NCBI RefSeq assembly: GCF_900104095.1 | Contig: NZ_FNJO01000001.1 | Coordinates: forward strand, 496,001-560,000 | Length of the DNA: 64,000 bases | Direction of reading: 5' to 3' | DNA from: Ralstonia sp. 25mfcol4.1 | GTDB lineage: Bacteria; Pseudomonadota; Gammaproteobacteria; Burkholderiales; Burkholderiaceae | Shown here: piece by piece, positions 32,103-41,341 of the stretch | How the letters are laid out: each line of letters begins with the position of its first letter | Position numbering within the stretch: the first letter of the stretch is position 1 | The notes under the pieces: generated by a model | Databases searched by the model: none | What the model saw: only the letters and a program-made list of their open reading frames with translations | What the model was told of the DNA's origin: nothing | Made by a program: the position numbers and the translations under genes

Positions 32103-33647
32103 TTACGACTTGCGCGGCGCACCGCCCAGCAGTGCCGCCACCGGGCGCTTGGGCGCCTGACGGCCACGCGTGAGCGCGGCGGCCAGTTGATCTTCCGCCT
32201 TTGGCGCAGGCGTGTAGTTGCCCGACGGCTCGTACGGACGCGAGAAGAACGGATCGTCCGACGGACGGAACGCCGGCCGGCCATTGGGTTCGGTACGACG
32301 GCGGCGCGGGGCCGATTCGTCGCGCTCGCTGCTGCCACCGGCCGCACCGGCTGCACCACCCGCCGCACCGCCGTTGTCGCGCGCACGGCGCACGTCCGAT
32401 CGCTGGCGGCGGCGGTCGGATTCTTCCTGGCGCGCACGCTCGCCGGTCGGGTCGAAGCCTTCCAGCGTGCCGCGCGGCACGCTGCGCTTGATCAGCTTCT
32501 CGATATCGGCCAGCAGGCGGTCATCGTTGCCCGGCACGTGGATCGACAGCGCGTCGCCGCTGGCACCCGCGCGGCCCGTACGGCCGATCCGGTGGACGTA
32601 ATCCTCGGCGCTGAACGGCAGGTCGAAGTTGATCACGCACGGCATGGCCGGGATGTCCAGGCCACGCGCGGCCACATCGGTGGCCACCAGCGCATCGATG
32701 GTGCCGCTCTTGAAGCCGTCGAGCGTCTGCATGCGCTCGGTCTGGGTCTTGTCGCCATGGATGGCGGCGGCGTTGATGCCTTCGCGCTCCAGGTGGCGTG
32801 CCAGCCGCGAGCAGCCGATCTTGCTGTTCACGAACACGATGCACTGCTTCGACTGCTGCTCGTTGGCACGCTGCTTGAGCAGGTGCACCACGGCGGCCTG
32901 CTTGTGGCCATCCGGCACGGAATACACCACCTGGCGCACGTTTTCGTTGGTCGAGTTGCTGCGCGCCACTTCGATCGTCACCGGCTGCTTCAGGTAGCTC
33001 GACGCCAGCTTCTTGATCTCGGGCGAGAACGTGGCCGAGAACAGCAGCGTCTGGCGTTGCGCCGGCAGCAGGTTGATGATGCGCTGCAGATCGGGCAGGA
33101 AGCCCATGTCGAGCATGCGGTCGGCCTCGTCAAGCACCAGCATCTGCACCTGCGACAGGTTCACCGACTTCTGCTGTACGTGATCGAGCAGGCGGCCCGG
33201 CGTGGCCACGAGAATTTCCACGCCACGGCGCAGGGCGTCGGTCTGCGGATTCATGTCCACGCCACCGAACACAACGGTGCTGCGCAGGTCGGTGTGCTGG
33301 GCGTAGCGCGCCACGTTGTCGTAGACCTGGTCGGCCAGTTCGCGCGTGGGGGTGAGCATCAGCGCGCGCACCGGGTGGCGCGCCGGCGACGCGCTGGCGT
33401 TGGCCATCGGCAGCAGGCGCTGGATGATCGGCAGTGCAAAGCCGGCGGTCTTGCCGGTGCCGGTCTGTGCAGCGCCCATGACGTCCTTGCCCAGCAGCAC
33501 CACCGGAATGGCCTGCGCCTGGATCGGCGTGGGCTTGGTGTAGCCCTGGTCGGACAAGGCACGCAGAATGCGCGCGTCCAGCCCGAAGCTTTCGAACGTC
33601 TGCTCTGCGGCTGGGGTCTGGTCTGGGGTGTTGGTCATCGTCATCAA
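32103..33647 (-). CDS. rhlE2: DEAD-box ATP-dependent RNA helicase, RhlE type (second copy)
   Basis: A 514-residue helicase. Q motif (FESFGLDARILRALSDQGY, TKPTPIQ), P-loop GAAQTGTGKT, VLDEADRMLDMGF, SAT, GLDIPAMPCVINFD, and HRIGRTGRAG are all present. The C-tail (about 400-514) is basic and low-complexity (Arg, Gly, Ala, Ser) but not the FGDRGN repeat of the 13797 paralogue. ATG 33647 starts MMTMTNTPDQ; the inner ATGs are alternatives. A single gene, followed by a terminator shared with gluQ. Confidence 0.94.
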   Translation of the reverse strand: MMTMTNTPDQTPAAEQTFESFGLDARILRALSDQGYTKPTPIQAQAIPVVLLGKDVMGAAQTGTGKTAGFALPIIQRLLPMANASASPARHPVRALMLTPTRELADQVYDNVARYAQHTDLRSTVVFGGVDMNPQTDALRRGVEILVATPGRLLDHVQQKSVNLSQVQMLVLDEADRMLDMGFLPDLQRIINLLPAQRQTLLFSATFSPEIKKLASSYLKQPVTIEVARSNSTNENVRQVVYSVPDGHKQAAVVHLLKQRANEQQSKQCIVFVNSKIGCSRLARHLEREGINAAAIHGDKTQTERMQTLDGFKSGTIDALVATDVAARGLDIPAMPCVINFDLPFSAEDYVHRIGRTGRAGASGDALSIHVPGNDDRLLADIEKLIKRSVPRGTLEGFDPTGERARQEESDRRRQRSDVRRARDNGGAAGGAAGAAGGSSERDESAPRRRRTEPNGRPAFRPSDDPFFSRPYEPSGNYTPAPKAEDQLAAALTRGRQAPKRPVAALLGGAPRKS

Positions 33648-33823
33648 TGAGGTGTCGGTGCAGGGCGCGGAGCCGAGGCAACGGACACGCGTCTGGTACG
33701 GTTCAACGGGCGGCGCGCGGCGGAAAACGCGCGAAAAGATGAATTGCCCGGAAAATCAAAGACTTGGATTCTACCATCAGAGTCCGGGGGCGCACACCGG
33801 GGCGGAAGGGCAGTATCGGTGTT

Positions 33824-33855
33824 TGACATGTCAATGACATGTCAACAACGCGTCA
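33824..33855 (+). promoter_or_regulatory. Pho-box-like tandem repeat before phoD
   Basis: Three TGTCA-type sites at 33829, 33840 and 33851 (the last CGTCA) are exactly 11 bases apart, the PhoB box period. The first two are parts of a duplicated TGACATGTCA. The element lies about 62 bases before the PhoD-type phosphatase gene, a classic Pho-regulon member. Confidence 0.7.
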
Positions 33856-33916
33856 CATTACCGGGCGAGGATATCGCCCCGCCATGTCCACACATTGAGA
33901 TCCGACGCCTTCCGCC

Positions 33917-35548
33917 ATGACGACCCGCCTGCATTCGCTGCCCCCCGCGCCCCCCTCCGACGCCACCCGCCGCACTTTCCTGCGAACCTCCAGCCGCTTT
34001 TTCGGCCTGGGCGCCGGGCTCGCGGCCGGGTTGACAGTATTCGGGCCGCCGGCCCTGGCGGCGCCGGCCGTGGTGACGTCCGGCCGCCCTGACGCGCCGG
34101 ATGGCATTCAGCTTGGCGATCCGTCGGACGATGGCCTCGTTGTCTGGGCCCGCGCCGGACAACCGTCGCGCATGATCGTCGAATACGCCACCGATCCCGG
34201 CTTCCGTAACGCCATGCGTATCGCCGGACCGCTGGCCAGCAGCGAGACCGATTTGACGGCGCGCACCCAGCTGACCGGTCTGTCGCCAGGTCAGTCCTAC
34301 CACGTGCGGGTGGCGTTCGAGGCACCCGGCCGGCGACGTGCCCATGGCGCCTGGATGGAGGGCAGCTTCCGCACGCGGGCCATGACGGCCGACAAACCGG
34401 TCCGTTTTGTGTGGTCGGGCGACACGGTCGGCCAGGGCTGGGGCATCAACCCCGACCTGGGCGGCATGCGCATCTACGAGGCCATGCGCCAACGCAATCC
34501 GGACTTCTTCATCCACAGCGGCGACACCATCTACGCCGACAGCCCGATCGCGGCCGAGCAGAAGGCCGAGGACGGCCGTATCTGGCGCAACGTGGTGACC
34601 GAGGAAGTCAGCAAGGTGGCCGAAACGCTCAAGGAATTCCGTGGCCGCCATCGCTACAACATGATGGACGTCAATGTGCGCCGCTTCGCCAGCCAGGTGC
34701 CGCAGATCTGGCAATGGGACGACCATGAGGTGACCAACAACTGGTCCGACTCGAAGGATCTGTCAGCCGACAACCGCTACAAGGAGAAGGATGTGCGCCT
34801 GCTGGTGGCCCGCGGCAGCCGCGCCTTCCTGGAAAACGCGCCGATGCGCTGGCACCGCCAGGGCCTGGCCGAACGCGTGCATCGCAAGATCGCCTACGGC
34901 CCCCTGCTCGACGTGTTCGTGCTGGACATGCGCAGCTATCGCGGCCCGAACGGCTACAACCGCGAAACCGCCGAAAGCGCCGGCACCGCGTTCCTGGGCA
35001 ACGCACAACTGGACTGGCTGATGGCCGAAATGACCGCATCGCAGGCCACGTGGAAGGTGATTGCGGCCGATATGCCGATTGGCCTGGGCGTGCCGGACGG
35101 CAAGGACGCCGAAGGCCGCGCCAGATGGGAAGCCATCGCCAACGGCGACGGCCCGGCGCTGGGCCGCGAGCTGGAAACCGCGCGCCTTCTGACCCGCATC
35201 AAGCAGGCCGGTCTGAAGAACGTGGTCTGGCTAACGGCGGACGTGCATTACTGCGCCGCGCACCACTATTCGCCCGAGCGCGCCGTGTACAAGGATTTCG
35301 ATCCGTTCTGGGAATTCGTGGCCGGTCCGCTCAACGCCGGCAGCTTCGGGCCGAATCCGCTCGATAACACGTTCGGGCCGCGCGTGGTCTACCAGAAGGC
35401 GCCCACCGCCCAGAACATGTCGCCCTTTGCCGGCTTCCAGTTCTTTGGCGAGGTCAACATCGATCCCGCATCACGCGCGCTGACCGTGGACCTTCGTGAT
35501 TTGAACGGTGTGTCGCAATTTCAGCAGACGCTGCCGGTGCAGGCCTGA
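33917..35548 (+). CDS. phoD: PhoD-like alkaline phosphatase/phosphodiesterase, Tat-exported
   Basis: A 543-residue protein with a twin-arginine signal (TRRTFLRTSSRFFGLGAG, cleavage after LAA). A short fibronectin-like N-domain (about 50-150) precedes a metallophosphatase domain: WSGDTVGQGWGIN, FFIHSGDTIYAD, QIWQWDDHEVTNNW, KVIAADMPIGLG, VWLTADVHYCAAHHY. PhoD enzymes use Ca2+/Fe3+ and free phosphate from mono- and diesters in the periplasm under phosphate limitation. The Pho-box-like repeat upstream supports this. Single gene between a helicase and a transporter operon. Confidence 0.93.
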   Translation: MTTRLHSLPPAPPSDATRRTFLRTSSRFFGLGAGLAAGLTVFGPPALAAPAVVTSGRPDAPDGIQLGDPSDDGLVVWARAGQPSRMIVEYATDPGFRNAMRIAGPLASSETDLTARTQLTGLSPGQSYHVRVAFEAPGRRRAHGAWMEGSFRTRAMTADKPVRFVWSGDTVGQGWGINPDLGGMRIYEAMRQRNPDFFIHSGDTIYADSPIAAEQKAEDGRIWRNVVTEEVSKVAETLKEFRGRHRYNMMDVNVRRFASQVPQIWQWDDHEVTNNWSDSKDLSADNRYKEKDVRLLVARGSRAFLENAPMRWHRQGLAERVHRKIAYGPLLDVFVLDMRSYRGPNGYNRETAESAGTAFLGNAQLDWLMAEMTASQATWKVIAADMPIGLGVPDGKDAEGRARWEAIANGDGPALGRELETARLLTRIKQAGLKNVVWLTADVHYCAAHHYSPERAVYKDFDPFWEFVAGPLNAGSFGPNPLDNTFGPRVVYQKAPTAQNMSPFAGFQFFGEVNIDPASRALTVDLRDLNGVSQFQQTLPVQA

Positions 35549-35578
35549 ATTGGAAGCTGAAGTTGGAGATTCAACGAT

Positions 35579-35619
35579 GCACGCCTGGCCCGCGCACCCC
35601 GCAGCGAGACCAGGCGTGC
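35579..35619 (+). terminator. Possible terminator after phoD
   Basis: Perfect 10-bp arms GCACGCCTGG and CCAGGCGTGC with a 21-base loop, followed by only a short T-rich tail (CTTCTT). Weaker than others in the window. Confidence 0.5.
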
Positions 35620-35635
35620 CTTCTTCACGCTGACA

Positions 35636-36634
35636 TCAGTCGCTCTTGATGTTGTTGTCCTTGATGACCTTGCCCCACTTGGCAAAGTCGTTCTGCATGC
35701 GCGCGGCGAGCTGGTCGGACGGCAGGTACGACGCCACCGTGCCGGCGCCCAGCATCTTCTGCTGCACGGTCGGATCGGCCAGTGCGCCCTTGAGCGCGTC
35801 GGACAGTTTGGCAACCACGTCCCTCGGCGTGCCGGCCGGCACCAGCAGGCCACCCCACGACGACGCATCGAAGCCCGGGAAGCCCTGCTCGGCCACGGTC
35901 TTCACCTCCGGCGCAAACGTGACGCGCTTGCTTGACCCCACCGCGATCGGGCGCAGCTTGCCGGCCTTGATATGCGGCAGCGCGGCGATCATGTCCGAGA
36001 ACATCATCGGCACCTGGCCGGCCAGCAGGTCGGAAATCGCCGGTGCGCTACCTTTGTACGGCACGTGCTGCACGTCGAAGTGACCCAGGTTCTTCAGCAG
36101 TTCGGTCGACAGATGGCCAAAGCTGCCATTGCCGGCGCTGGTGTAGTTCATCTTGCCGGGGGCGGCCTTGGCCTTGGCGATGTACGACTGCAGGTCGGTC
36201 ACGTCGGGCAGCGACTGCGGATTCACGACCATCACGATCGGCAGCTCGTAGGCGTTACCGACCGGCGTGAAGTCCTTGAAGATGTCGTAGCCCTTGCGCG
36301 GCAGCAGGTGCGGCGCCAGCAGCGTGGGCGTGGCCAGCATCACCAGCGTGTAGCCATCGGGGGCCGCCTTGGCCACGGTTTCGGTGCCGATGGTGCCCGA
36401 GGCACCGGGACGGTTGTCGATGACGATGGTCTGCTTCAGCGTCTCACCCATCTTCTGGCCGATGATGCGCGCGGCCGTGTCGGTCGGGCCACCCGCCGGG
36501 AACGGCACCACCAGGCGAAGCGGCTTGTCCGGGTAGTTCTGCTGCGCCAGCGCGGACGCCGGTGCAAACGGCAGCACGGCTGCCAGGGCCAGCGCGGACA
36601 GCGCCAGACGACGGGATTGACGACGGTGTTGCAC
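35636..36634 (-). CDS. Bug-family tripartite tricarboxylate transporter substrate-binding protein
   Basis: A 332-residue periplasmic binding protein with a signal peptide (ALSALALAAVLPFAPASALA). Family motifs: YPDKPLRLVVPFPAGGPTDTAARI, VIDNRPGASGTIGTE, AAPDGYTLVM, NYTSAGNGSFGHL, HVPYKGSAPAISDLLAG and GGLLVPAGTP. Bug proteins are highly expanded in Cupriavidus and Bordetella and bind diverse carboxylates. No TctA/TctB genes are nearby, as is typical. It follows the CoA-transferase gene by 75 bases on the same strand, so its ligand may be the acid that enzyme activates. Confidence 0.93.
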   Translation of the reverse strand: MQHRRQSRRLALSALALAAVLPFAPASALAQQNYPDKPLRLVVPFPAGGPTDTAARIIGQKMGETLKQTIVIDNRPGASGTIGTETVAKAAPDGYTLVMLATPTLLAPHLLPRKGYDIFKDFTPVGNAYELPIVMVVNPQSLPDVTDLQSYIAKAKAAPGKMNYTSAGNGSFGHLSTELLKNLGHFDVQHVPYKGSAPAISDLLAGQVPMMFSDMIAALPHIKAGKLRPIAVGSSKRVTFAPEVKTVAEQGFPGFDASSWGGLLVPAGTPRDVVAKLSDALKGALADPTVQQKMLGAGTVASYLPSDQLAARMQNDFAKWGKVIKDNNIKSD

Positions 36635-36709
36635 AGTGCTTCCTCCAATATCGGCCCGGTACAGCGGGCCTCTTTCTCGTAATCGTTCTAGTAGTTTCTT
36701 GAATCGCGC

Positions 36710-38353
36710 TCAGAGCCGCATCGGCCCCGGCTGGAACAGCCGCGCGTCCATCGTGCGCAGGTCGTCGGCCACCGCCACCGGCGTGGCGCACTGGTCGAGC
36801 ACGTCGCGCTGCAGGTCCACCCCCGGAGCGATTTCCACCAGCGTCAGGCGCGCGTCGCCGCTGGCATCGGCGCGCATCTCGAACACGGCGCGCTCGGTCA
36901 CGTACAGCACCGGAATGCCCAGCGACGCGACGTACGGGCCATTGAAGCTCAGGTGCGAGACCTCGGGCACGATCTTCCTGACGCGCCCTTCCTTGACGAT
37001 CTGCAGCGCGCCGTCCGCGGCGCGAACCTCCAGCCCGCCGGCCGTCAGCGTGCCCATGAAGACCACCGCGCGGGCGCTCTGCGTGATGTTGATGAAGCCG
37101 CCCACGCCGGCGATCAGCGCGCCCTCGCCTTCGCCGAACTTGCTCACGTTCACGTTGCCGTGGCCATCGAGCTCGGCAAGACCCAGGATGGCCAGGTCGA
37201 TGCCGCCGCCCTCATAGAAATCGAACTGCGCGGGCTGGTCGACCACGGCCTCGGGATAGGCCGACGCGCCAAAGCTCAGCCCATCGGCCGGCGTGCCACC
37301 GATGGGCCCGGCCTCCACGGTCAGCGTGAAGCCGTCGAGTCCGGCCTGGTGTGCCAGCGCGCCCACGGCGGCCGGCATGCCCACACCCAGGTTCACCACG
37401 CGCGGCCGGCGCGCGGCCAGTTCCATCACGGCGCGGCGCTGCACGATGGTGCGGGCGTCCAGCGCGGCCGATGGGGCTGGCAGCGATTGCGCTTCCTTCG
37501 CCTTCTCGGCGGCATCGGCACGCTCGCCACGCCACGGGCGCACGTAGGCGTCGTTGTACGTCTCGGCAAACGTCATCTGGTGATGCGCGGGCTGCTCGCT
37601 GACCACCACGTAATCCACCAGGATGCCGGGCACGTGAATGGCCTGCAGCGTCTCGTGACAGTCGACGATCGACTCCACCTGCGCAATCACGATGCCCCCC
37701 GAGTTGTGGGCCGCCTGCGCCATGGCCAGCAGTTCGTGGTGGAACGCTTCGCGATGCGTGCTCAGGTTGCCGCGCGGGTCCGACGCCGTGCAGCGGATCA
37801 GCGCGCAATCGATGCGGAAGCTCGGATAGAACAGGTATTCGTCGCCCCGGAAGTCAACCGCTTCGACCCAGTTCGCGGTGCCCGCCGCAATCGCGTCGCG
37901 GGCCCGCTGGTTGACGGCGCCGCCGTGGTAGCGCGGGTCCTGCGTCGTGCGCGGATCCACGAACGTGTGCAGGCCGATCTTCGTCAGCACGCCGGGCTTG
38001 CCCCCGGCGATGGCGCGATACAGGTGCGTGAGCACGCCCTGCGGCAGGTTGAAGCCTTCGCAATCCTCGTTCATGGCCAGCGTGGCCAGCCGCGTGGCCG
38101 AACGCCAGTGCCCGCCGACGATGGCGCGCGTCATGCCGGCATTGCCGAAGTGATTCACCCCGCGTGCGCCACGGTCGCCCTGCCCTGCGGAATAGACCAG
38201 GGTCAGGTCGCGCGGCAGGCCATCGCGCAGAAAGCGTTGCTCCAGCGCCTCGGTCACGCCCTCGGCATGGCCGGCGCCGACAAACCCCGCACTGGCCACG
38301 GTCCAGCCGGTCTGGACGAGTTCTGCCGCCTGCGCGGTGGTGATCACCTTCAT
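36710..38353 (-). CDS. Fused acyl-CoA:acetate/3-ketoacid CoA-transferase
   Basis: A 547-residue enzyme with both family I CoA-transferase halves in one chain (YdiF/propionate CoA-transferase type). N-half: MKVITTAQAAELVQTGWTVA, SAGQGDRGARGVNHFGNAGM, GGHWRSATRLATLAMNEDCE-GFNLPQGV. C-half: VVNLGVGMPAAVGALA, then TVEAGPIGGTPADGLSFGAS with the likely catalytic Glu, and NVSKFGEG, GVGGFINITQSARAVVFMGT. It moves CoA between a donor such as acetyl-CoA and a carboxylic acid; the acid here is unknown. Heads a two-gene operon with a Bug binding protein, divergent from an IclR regulator. Confidence 0.92.
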   Translation of the reverse strand: MKVITTAQAAELVQTGWTVASAGFVGAGHAEGVTEALEQRFLRDGLPRDLTLVYSAGQGDRGARGVNHFGNAGMTRAIVGGHWRSATRLATLAMNEDCEGFNLPQGVLTHLYRAIAGGKPGVLTKIGLHTFVDPRTTQDPRYHGGAVNQRARDAIAAGTANWVEAVDFRGDEYLFYPSFRIDCALIRCTASDPRGNLSTHREAFHHELLAMAQAAHNSGGIVIAQVESIVDCHETLQAIHVPGILVDYVVVSEQPAHHQMTFAETYNDAYVRPWRGERADAAEKAKEAQSLPAPSAALDARTIVQRRAVMELAARRPRVVNLGVGMPAAVGALAHQAGLDGFTLTVEAGPIGGTPADGLSFGASAYPEAVVDQPAQFDFYEGGGIDLAILGLAELDGHGNVNVSKFGEGEGALIAGVGGFINITQSARAVVFMGTLTAGGLEVRAADGALQIVKEGRVRKIVPEVSHLSFNGPYVASLGIPVLYVTERAVFEMRADASGDARLTLVEIAPGVDLQRDVLDQCATPVAVADDLRTMDARLFQPGPMRL

Positions 38354-38403
38354 TGCCGTCTCCTGAGTCTTGTTCTGTCGTGGTTTTTACGGATCCACGT
38401 TTT

Positions 38404-38419
38404 GCGAACAAATGTTCGC
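38404..38419. promoter_or_regulatory. GCGAACA/TGTTCGC palindrome between CoA-transferase and IclR genes
   Basis: Perfect 7-2-7 inverted repeat in the 153-bp divergent spacer. A natural operator for the IclR-type regulator and probably the CoA-transferase operon. Confidence 0.6.
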
Positions 38420-38506
38420 GAAACACCTATCATACGGATCGGACGGCCGGACGCAAGTCGGGTCTGACCCGCAGAACCCTCATATTTCGATCCGCTTGAA
38501 CCCGAC

Positions 38507-39313
38507 ATGCCGCGCAGCGACACCCAGACCACCGAAGACGCCATCGAGACCCCCAGGAAGGAGGAACTGCTCGACTCCCTGACCAAGGGCCTGGCTTTGC
38601 TGCGCCTGTTCGCCAGCGGCAGCGAGCGCCTGACCATGCAGGATGCGGCCGAGCAACTGGACGTGACGCGTGCCGCCGCCCGCCGCCTGCTGCTTACGCT
38701 GGCGCACAACGGCTACGTGGCCCAGCAGGGACGCCAGTTCGTGCTGACCCCGAGGGTCATGGATCTGGGCTATGCCTACTTTGCGTCAATGAACCTGCCG
38801 CAGCTTGCGCGTCCTTATCTGCAGGCGCTGTGCGCCGAGGCCGGCGAAAGCTGTTCGGTCGGCATGCTGGACCACGAGTCGGTGGTGCTGGTGGCGCGCG
38901 AGGAGCCCAGCCAGTTGCTGCGCGTGGACATGGCGATTGGCCGCCGCATGCCGGCCTATGCGCACTCGCTGGGCCGCGTGCTGCTGGCCGGGCTCGATGA
39001 CGATGCCCTGAGCGCCTACCTGGACCGTGCCGAACTGCGCAAGCTGACACCGTTTACGATCAGCTCCCGTCCGGCTCTGGCGCGCAAGCTGGCGGAAGTG
39101 CGCGCCGATGGCTATTGCGCGCTGGTCAGCGAACTGGTCGATGGATTTGCCGGGATCTCGGTGCCGCTCACCGACCAGACCGGCAAGGTGGTGGCCGGCC
39201 TGGGCCTGAGCATGGTGCTGGGCAGCCGCGACCAGGCCTATCTGGAACGGCACTACCTGCCGCCGCTGCGCCACGCGGCGGCGCAGATCGAGGCCATCCT
39301 GAAGGCGCGATAA
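38507..39313 (+). CDS. IclR family transcriptional regulator
   Basis: A 268-residue regulator. An N-terminal extension of about 20 residues is followed by an IclR winged helix-turn-helix (SLTKGLALLRLFASGSERLTMQ, AAEQLDVTRAAARRLLLTLAH) and the IclR effector domain (about 95-265: CSVGMLDHESVVLVARE, GRRMPAYAHSLGRVLLAGLD, DGFAGISVPLTD). It resembles the PcaR/PobR-type activators of aromatic or dicarboxylate catabolism. Divergent from the CoA-transferase/Bug operon, its most likely target. Confidence 0.92.
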   Translation: MPRSDTQTTEDAIETPRKEELLDSLTKGLALLRLFASGSERLTMQDAAEQLDVTRAAARRLLLTLAHNGYVAQQGRQFVLTPRVMDLGYAYFASMNLPQLARPYLQALCAEAGESCSVGMLDHESVVLVAREEPSQLLRVDMAIGRRMPAYAHSLGRVLLAGLDDDALSAYLDRAELRKLTPFTISSRPALARKLAEVRADGYCALVSELVDGFAGISVPLTDQTGKVVAGLGLSMVLGSRDQAYLERHYLPPLRHAAAQIEAILKAR

Positions 39314-39524
39314 GTGCCCGTTGGCCCCAGAAGGAAAAAGCCCCGCTGGCCGGGGAGGTCGCGGGGCAGAAGTGGTAGCGGGGCAAGGATCCTGTCGCCC
39401 CGCCGCGTATCGTGATGCAAGGCGACTGGCGCCACATCACCCGTTTGTGGGGCATTTGGTGGGGTATCGCACGGCCAGCGTACGATTCCACACGACTTGA
39501 TCCGTCAATACATCACATTCGCGC

Positions 39525-40133
39525 TCAGGCGTGCGGCAAGGCGCGGAAAGCGGGCAACGTCTCGGCCGCCGCAGTAAATGCGGCCAGCGCAGGATGCGAC
39601 GCCGGCTCGACCCTGCCCGGCAGCAAGGCCTGCGTAAACGTCCACACCACCGCCGCCGTCAGGCCGGCCTGATCGAGGTCCTGCTCGACCGCAGGCAGCG
39701 GCACCGATTTCATCTCCGCTTCGAGCAGCGCGAAGGCGCTGGCGCACTGGCCATCCACCCGCTGCACCCACGGCTGATGCACTTTCTCGCTGGGGCGGAG
39801 GTTGTGCTCGTAGACATGCTGCACCGCCTTCTCGCACGCTGCGAGCGCCAGACCGACGATGCGCAGCGCGCGCTGGCGCGCGGCGAGGTCTGCCGGCATC
39901 AGGCTGCGGCCGGCCAGCGCCTCGGCGTAGTCGATGATCAGCGTCGAATCCATCAGCACCACGTCGTTGTCGCACACCAGGCTTGGGGCCTTGACCACGG
40001 GATTGATCTCGCGAAACTGCTCGAAGGTGCGAAACACCGACACCTGCTCCAGCGCATAAGGCAAACCCAGCAGCCGCAGCGTGATCGCGGTGCGGCGCAC
40101 ATAGGGGGAATCGAGCATGCCGATCAGTCTCAT
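39525..40133 (-). CDS. Glutathione S-transferase family protein
   Basis: A 202-residue two-domain GST-fold protein. The N-terminal thioredoxin-like domain has MRLIGMLDSPYVRRTAITLR, NPVVKAPSLVCDNDVVLMDS with the cis-Pro and Ser that bind glutathione; the C-terminal domain is helical (LRIVGLALAACEKAVQHVYE). The catalytic residue would be Ser9 in the DSPYVRR stretch, typical for bacterial beta/zeta-like GSTs. GGAG precedes ATG 40133. Divergent from the kdgT operon, apparently unrelated to it. Confidence 0.88.
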   Translation of the reverse strand: MRLIGMLDSPYVRRTAITLRLLGLPYALEQVSVFRTFEQFREINPVVKAPSLVCDNDVVLMDSTLIIDYAEALAGRSLMPADLAARQRALRIVGLALAACEKAVQHVYEHNLRPSEKVHQPWVQRVDGQCASAFALLEAEMKSVPLPAVEQDLDQAGLTAAVVWTFTQALLPGRVEPASHPALAAFTAAAETLPAFRALPHA

Positions 40134-40237
40134 TTGGGCTCCAGTTTCAAGACGGACGAGGGGGAAGCGGGAGCCATACGATAGCGCAACCATGTCGCGC
40201 CCGTCGCTGTGTGATGGAATGACCATTTCAATCATTT

Positions 40238-40308
40238 TTATGATCGAACTGGTCAAAATCGATCGATTGGCCTACACTTCGCCCCACGTTTGATCGATCC
40301 GATCAAAC
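40238..40308 (+). promoter_or_regulatory. kdgT operon promoter with two operator-like palindromes
   Basis: A perfect 9-3-9 palindrome (arms GTTTGATCG and CGATCAAAC, 40288-40308) and an imperfect copy (TTATGATCG/TGGTCAAAA, 40238-40258) have centres 50 bases apart. Candidate -35 TGGTCA (40250-40255) and -10 TACACT (40273-40278) are 17 bases apart. One operator would overlap the -35 and the other would start just after the transcription start, a layout typical of repression. The DeoR regulator at 43701 is the obvious candidate binder. Confidence 0.6.
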
Positions 40309-40357
40309 GACTGCGCAAAACACACAGTGGCCGCACCCCACGCGGCAGGAGACGACG

Positions 40358-41341
40358 ATGCAGATTCATATCAAGCGCGCCATCGAGCGCGTGCCGGGCG
40401 GCATGATGATCGTGCCATTGCTGATCGGTTCGCTGGTTGCAACGTTTGCCCCCGATGGTCCGAAGTTCTTCGGGTCGTTCACCAACGCCCTGTTCACCGG
40501 CGCGCTGCCCATCCTGGCCGTGTTCTACGTCTGCATGGGCGCCAGCATCAGCGTCAAGGCCACGCCCTACATCGTCAAGAAGGGCGGCGTGCTGTTTGCC
40601 ACCAAGGTGGGCACGGCCATCGTGCTGGGCGTGATCCTGGGCCACTTCCTGGGCGAGGCGCCGATCAGCGCCGGCATGTTCGCCGGCCTGTCCACGCTGG
40701 CCGTGGTGGCGGCGATGAATGACACCAACGGCGGCCTGTACATGGCGCTGATGGGCCAGTACGGCAAGCCCGAGGACGTGGGCGCCTACACGATCATGTC
40801 GCTCGAATCGGGGCCGTTCCTGACCATGGTCACGCTGGGCGTGGCGGGCCTGTCGGCCTTCCCGTGGCCGACGCTGGTCGGCAGCATCCTGCCGCTGATG
40901 CTGGGCATGATCCTGGGCAACCTGGACCGCGAGATGCGCGAATTCCTGAGCAAGGCCGTACCCGTGATGATTCCGTTCTTCGCACTGGCGCTGGGCGCCG
41001 GCCTGGACCTGCACAAGGTATGGCAGGCCGGCATGCTGGGTCTGGGGCTGGGTGTTGCCGTGGTCGTGGTGACGGGCTTCACGCTCTATATCGCCGACCG
41101 CCTGAGCGGTGGCACCGGCGTGGCGGGCGTTGCCGCCGCCAGCACCGCCGGCAACGCGGCAGCCGTGCCCACCCTGGTGGCGGCGGCCAACCCGGCCTAC
41201 ACCGAGGCCGCCAAGCACGCCACGATCCTGGTAGCCGCCTGTGTGGTGGTGACTTCCGTGCTGACCCCGCTGCTGACCGCCTTCGTGGCGCGTCGCGTGG
41301 CACGGCGGACAAACGCCACCATGGCCAGGACCGCCGCATGA
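40358..41341 (+). CDS. kdgT: 2-keto-3-deoxygluconate permease family transporter (KdgT)
   Basis: A 327-residue membrane protein with about ten hydrophobic segments and KdgT family markers: [82 protein letters not shown] NFFAL region and [20 protein letters not shown]. In this operon the cargo is more likely a four-carbon acid such as D-threonate or erythronate than 2-keto-3-deoxygluconate (inference from dtnK and pdxA2 downstream). It overlaps the kinase gene by four bases (ATGA). Confidence 0.9.
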   Translation: MQIHIKRAIERVPGGMMIVPLLIGSLVATFAPDGPKFFGSFTNALFTGALPILAVFYVCMGASISVKATPYIVKKGGVLFATKVGTAIVLGVILGHFLGEAPISAGMFAGLSTLAVVAAMNDTNGGLYMALMGQYGKPEDVGAYTIMSLESGPFLTMVTLGVAGLSAFPWPTLVGSILPLMLGMILGNLDREMREFLSKAVPVMIPFFALALGAGLDLHKVWQAGMLGLGLGVAVVVVTGFTLYIADRLSGGTGVAGVAAASTAGNAAAVPTLVAAANPAYTEAAKHATILVAACVVVTSVLTPLLTAFVARRVARRTNATMARTAA

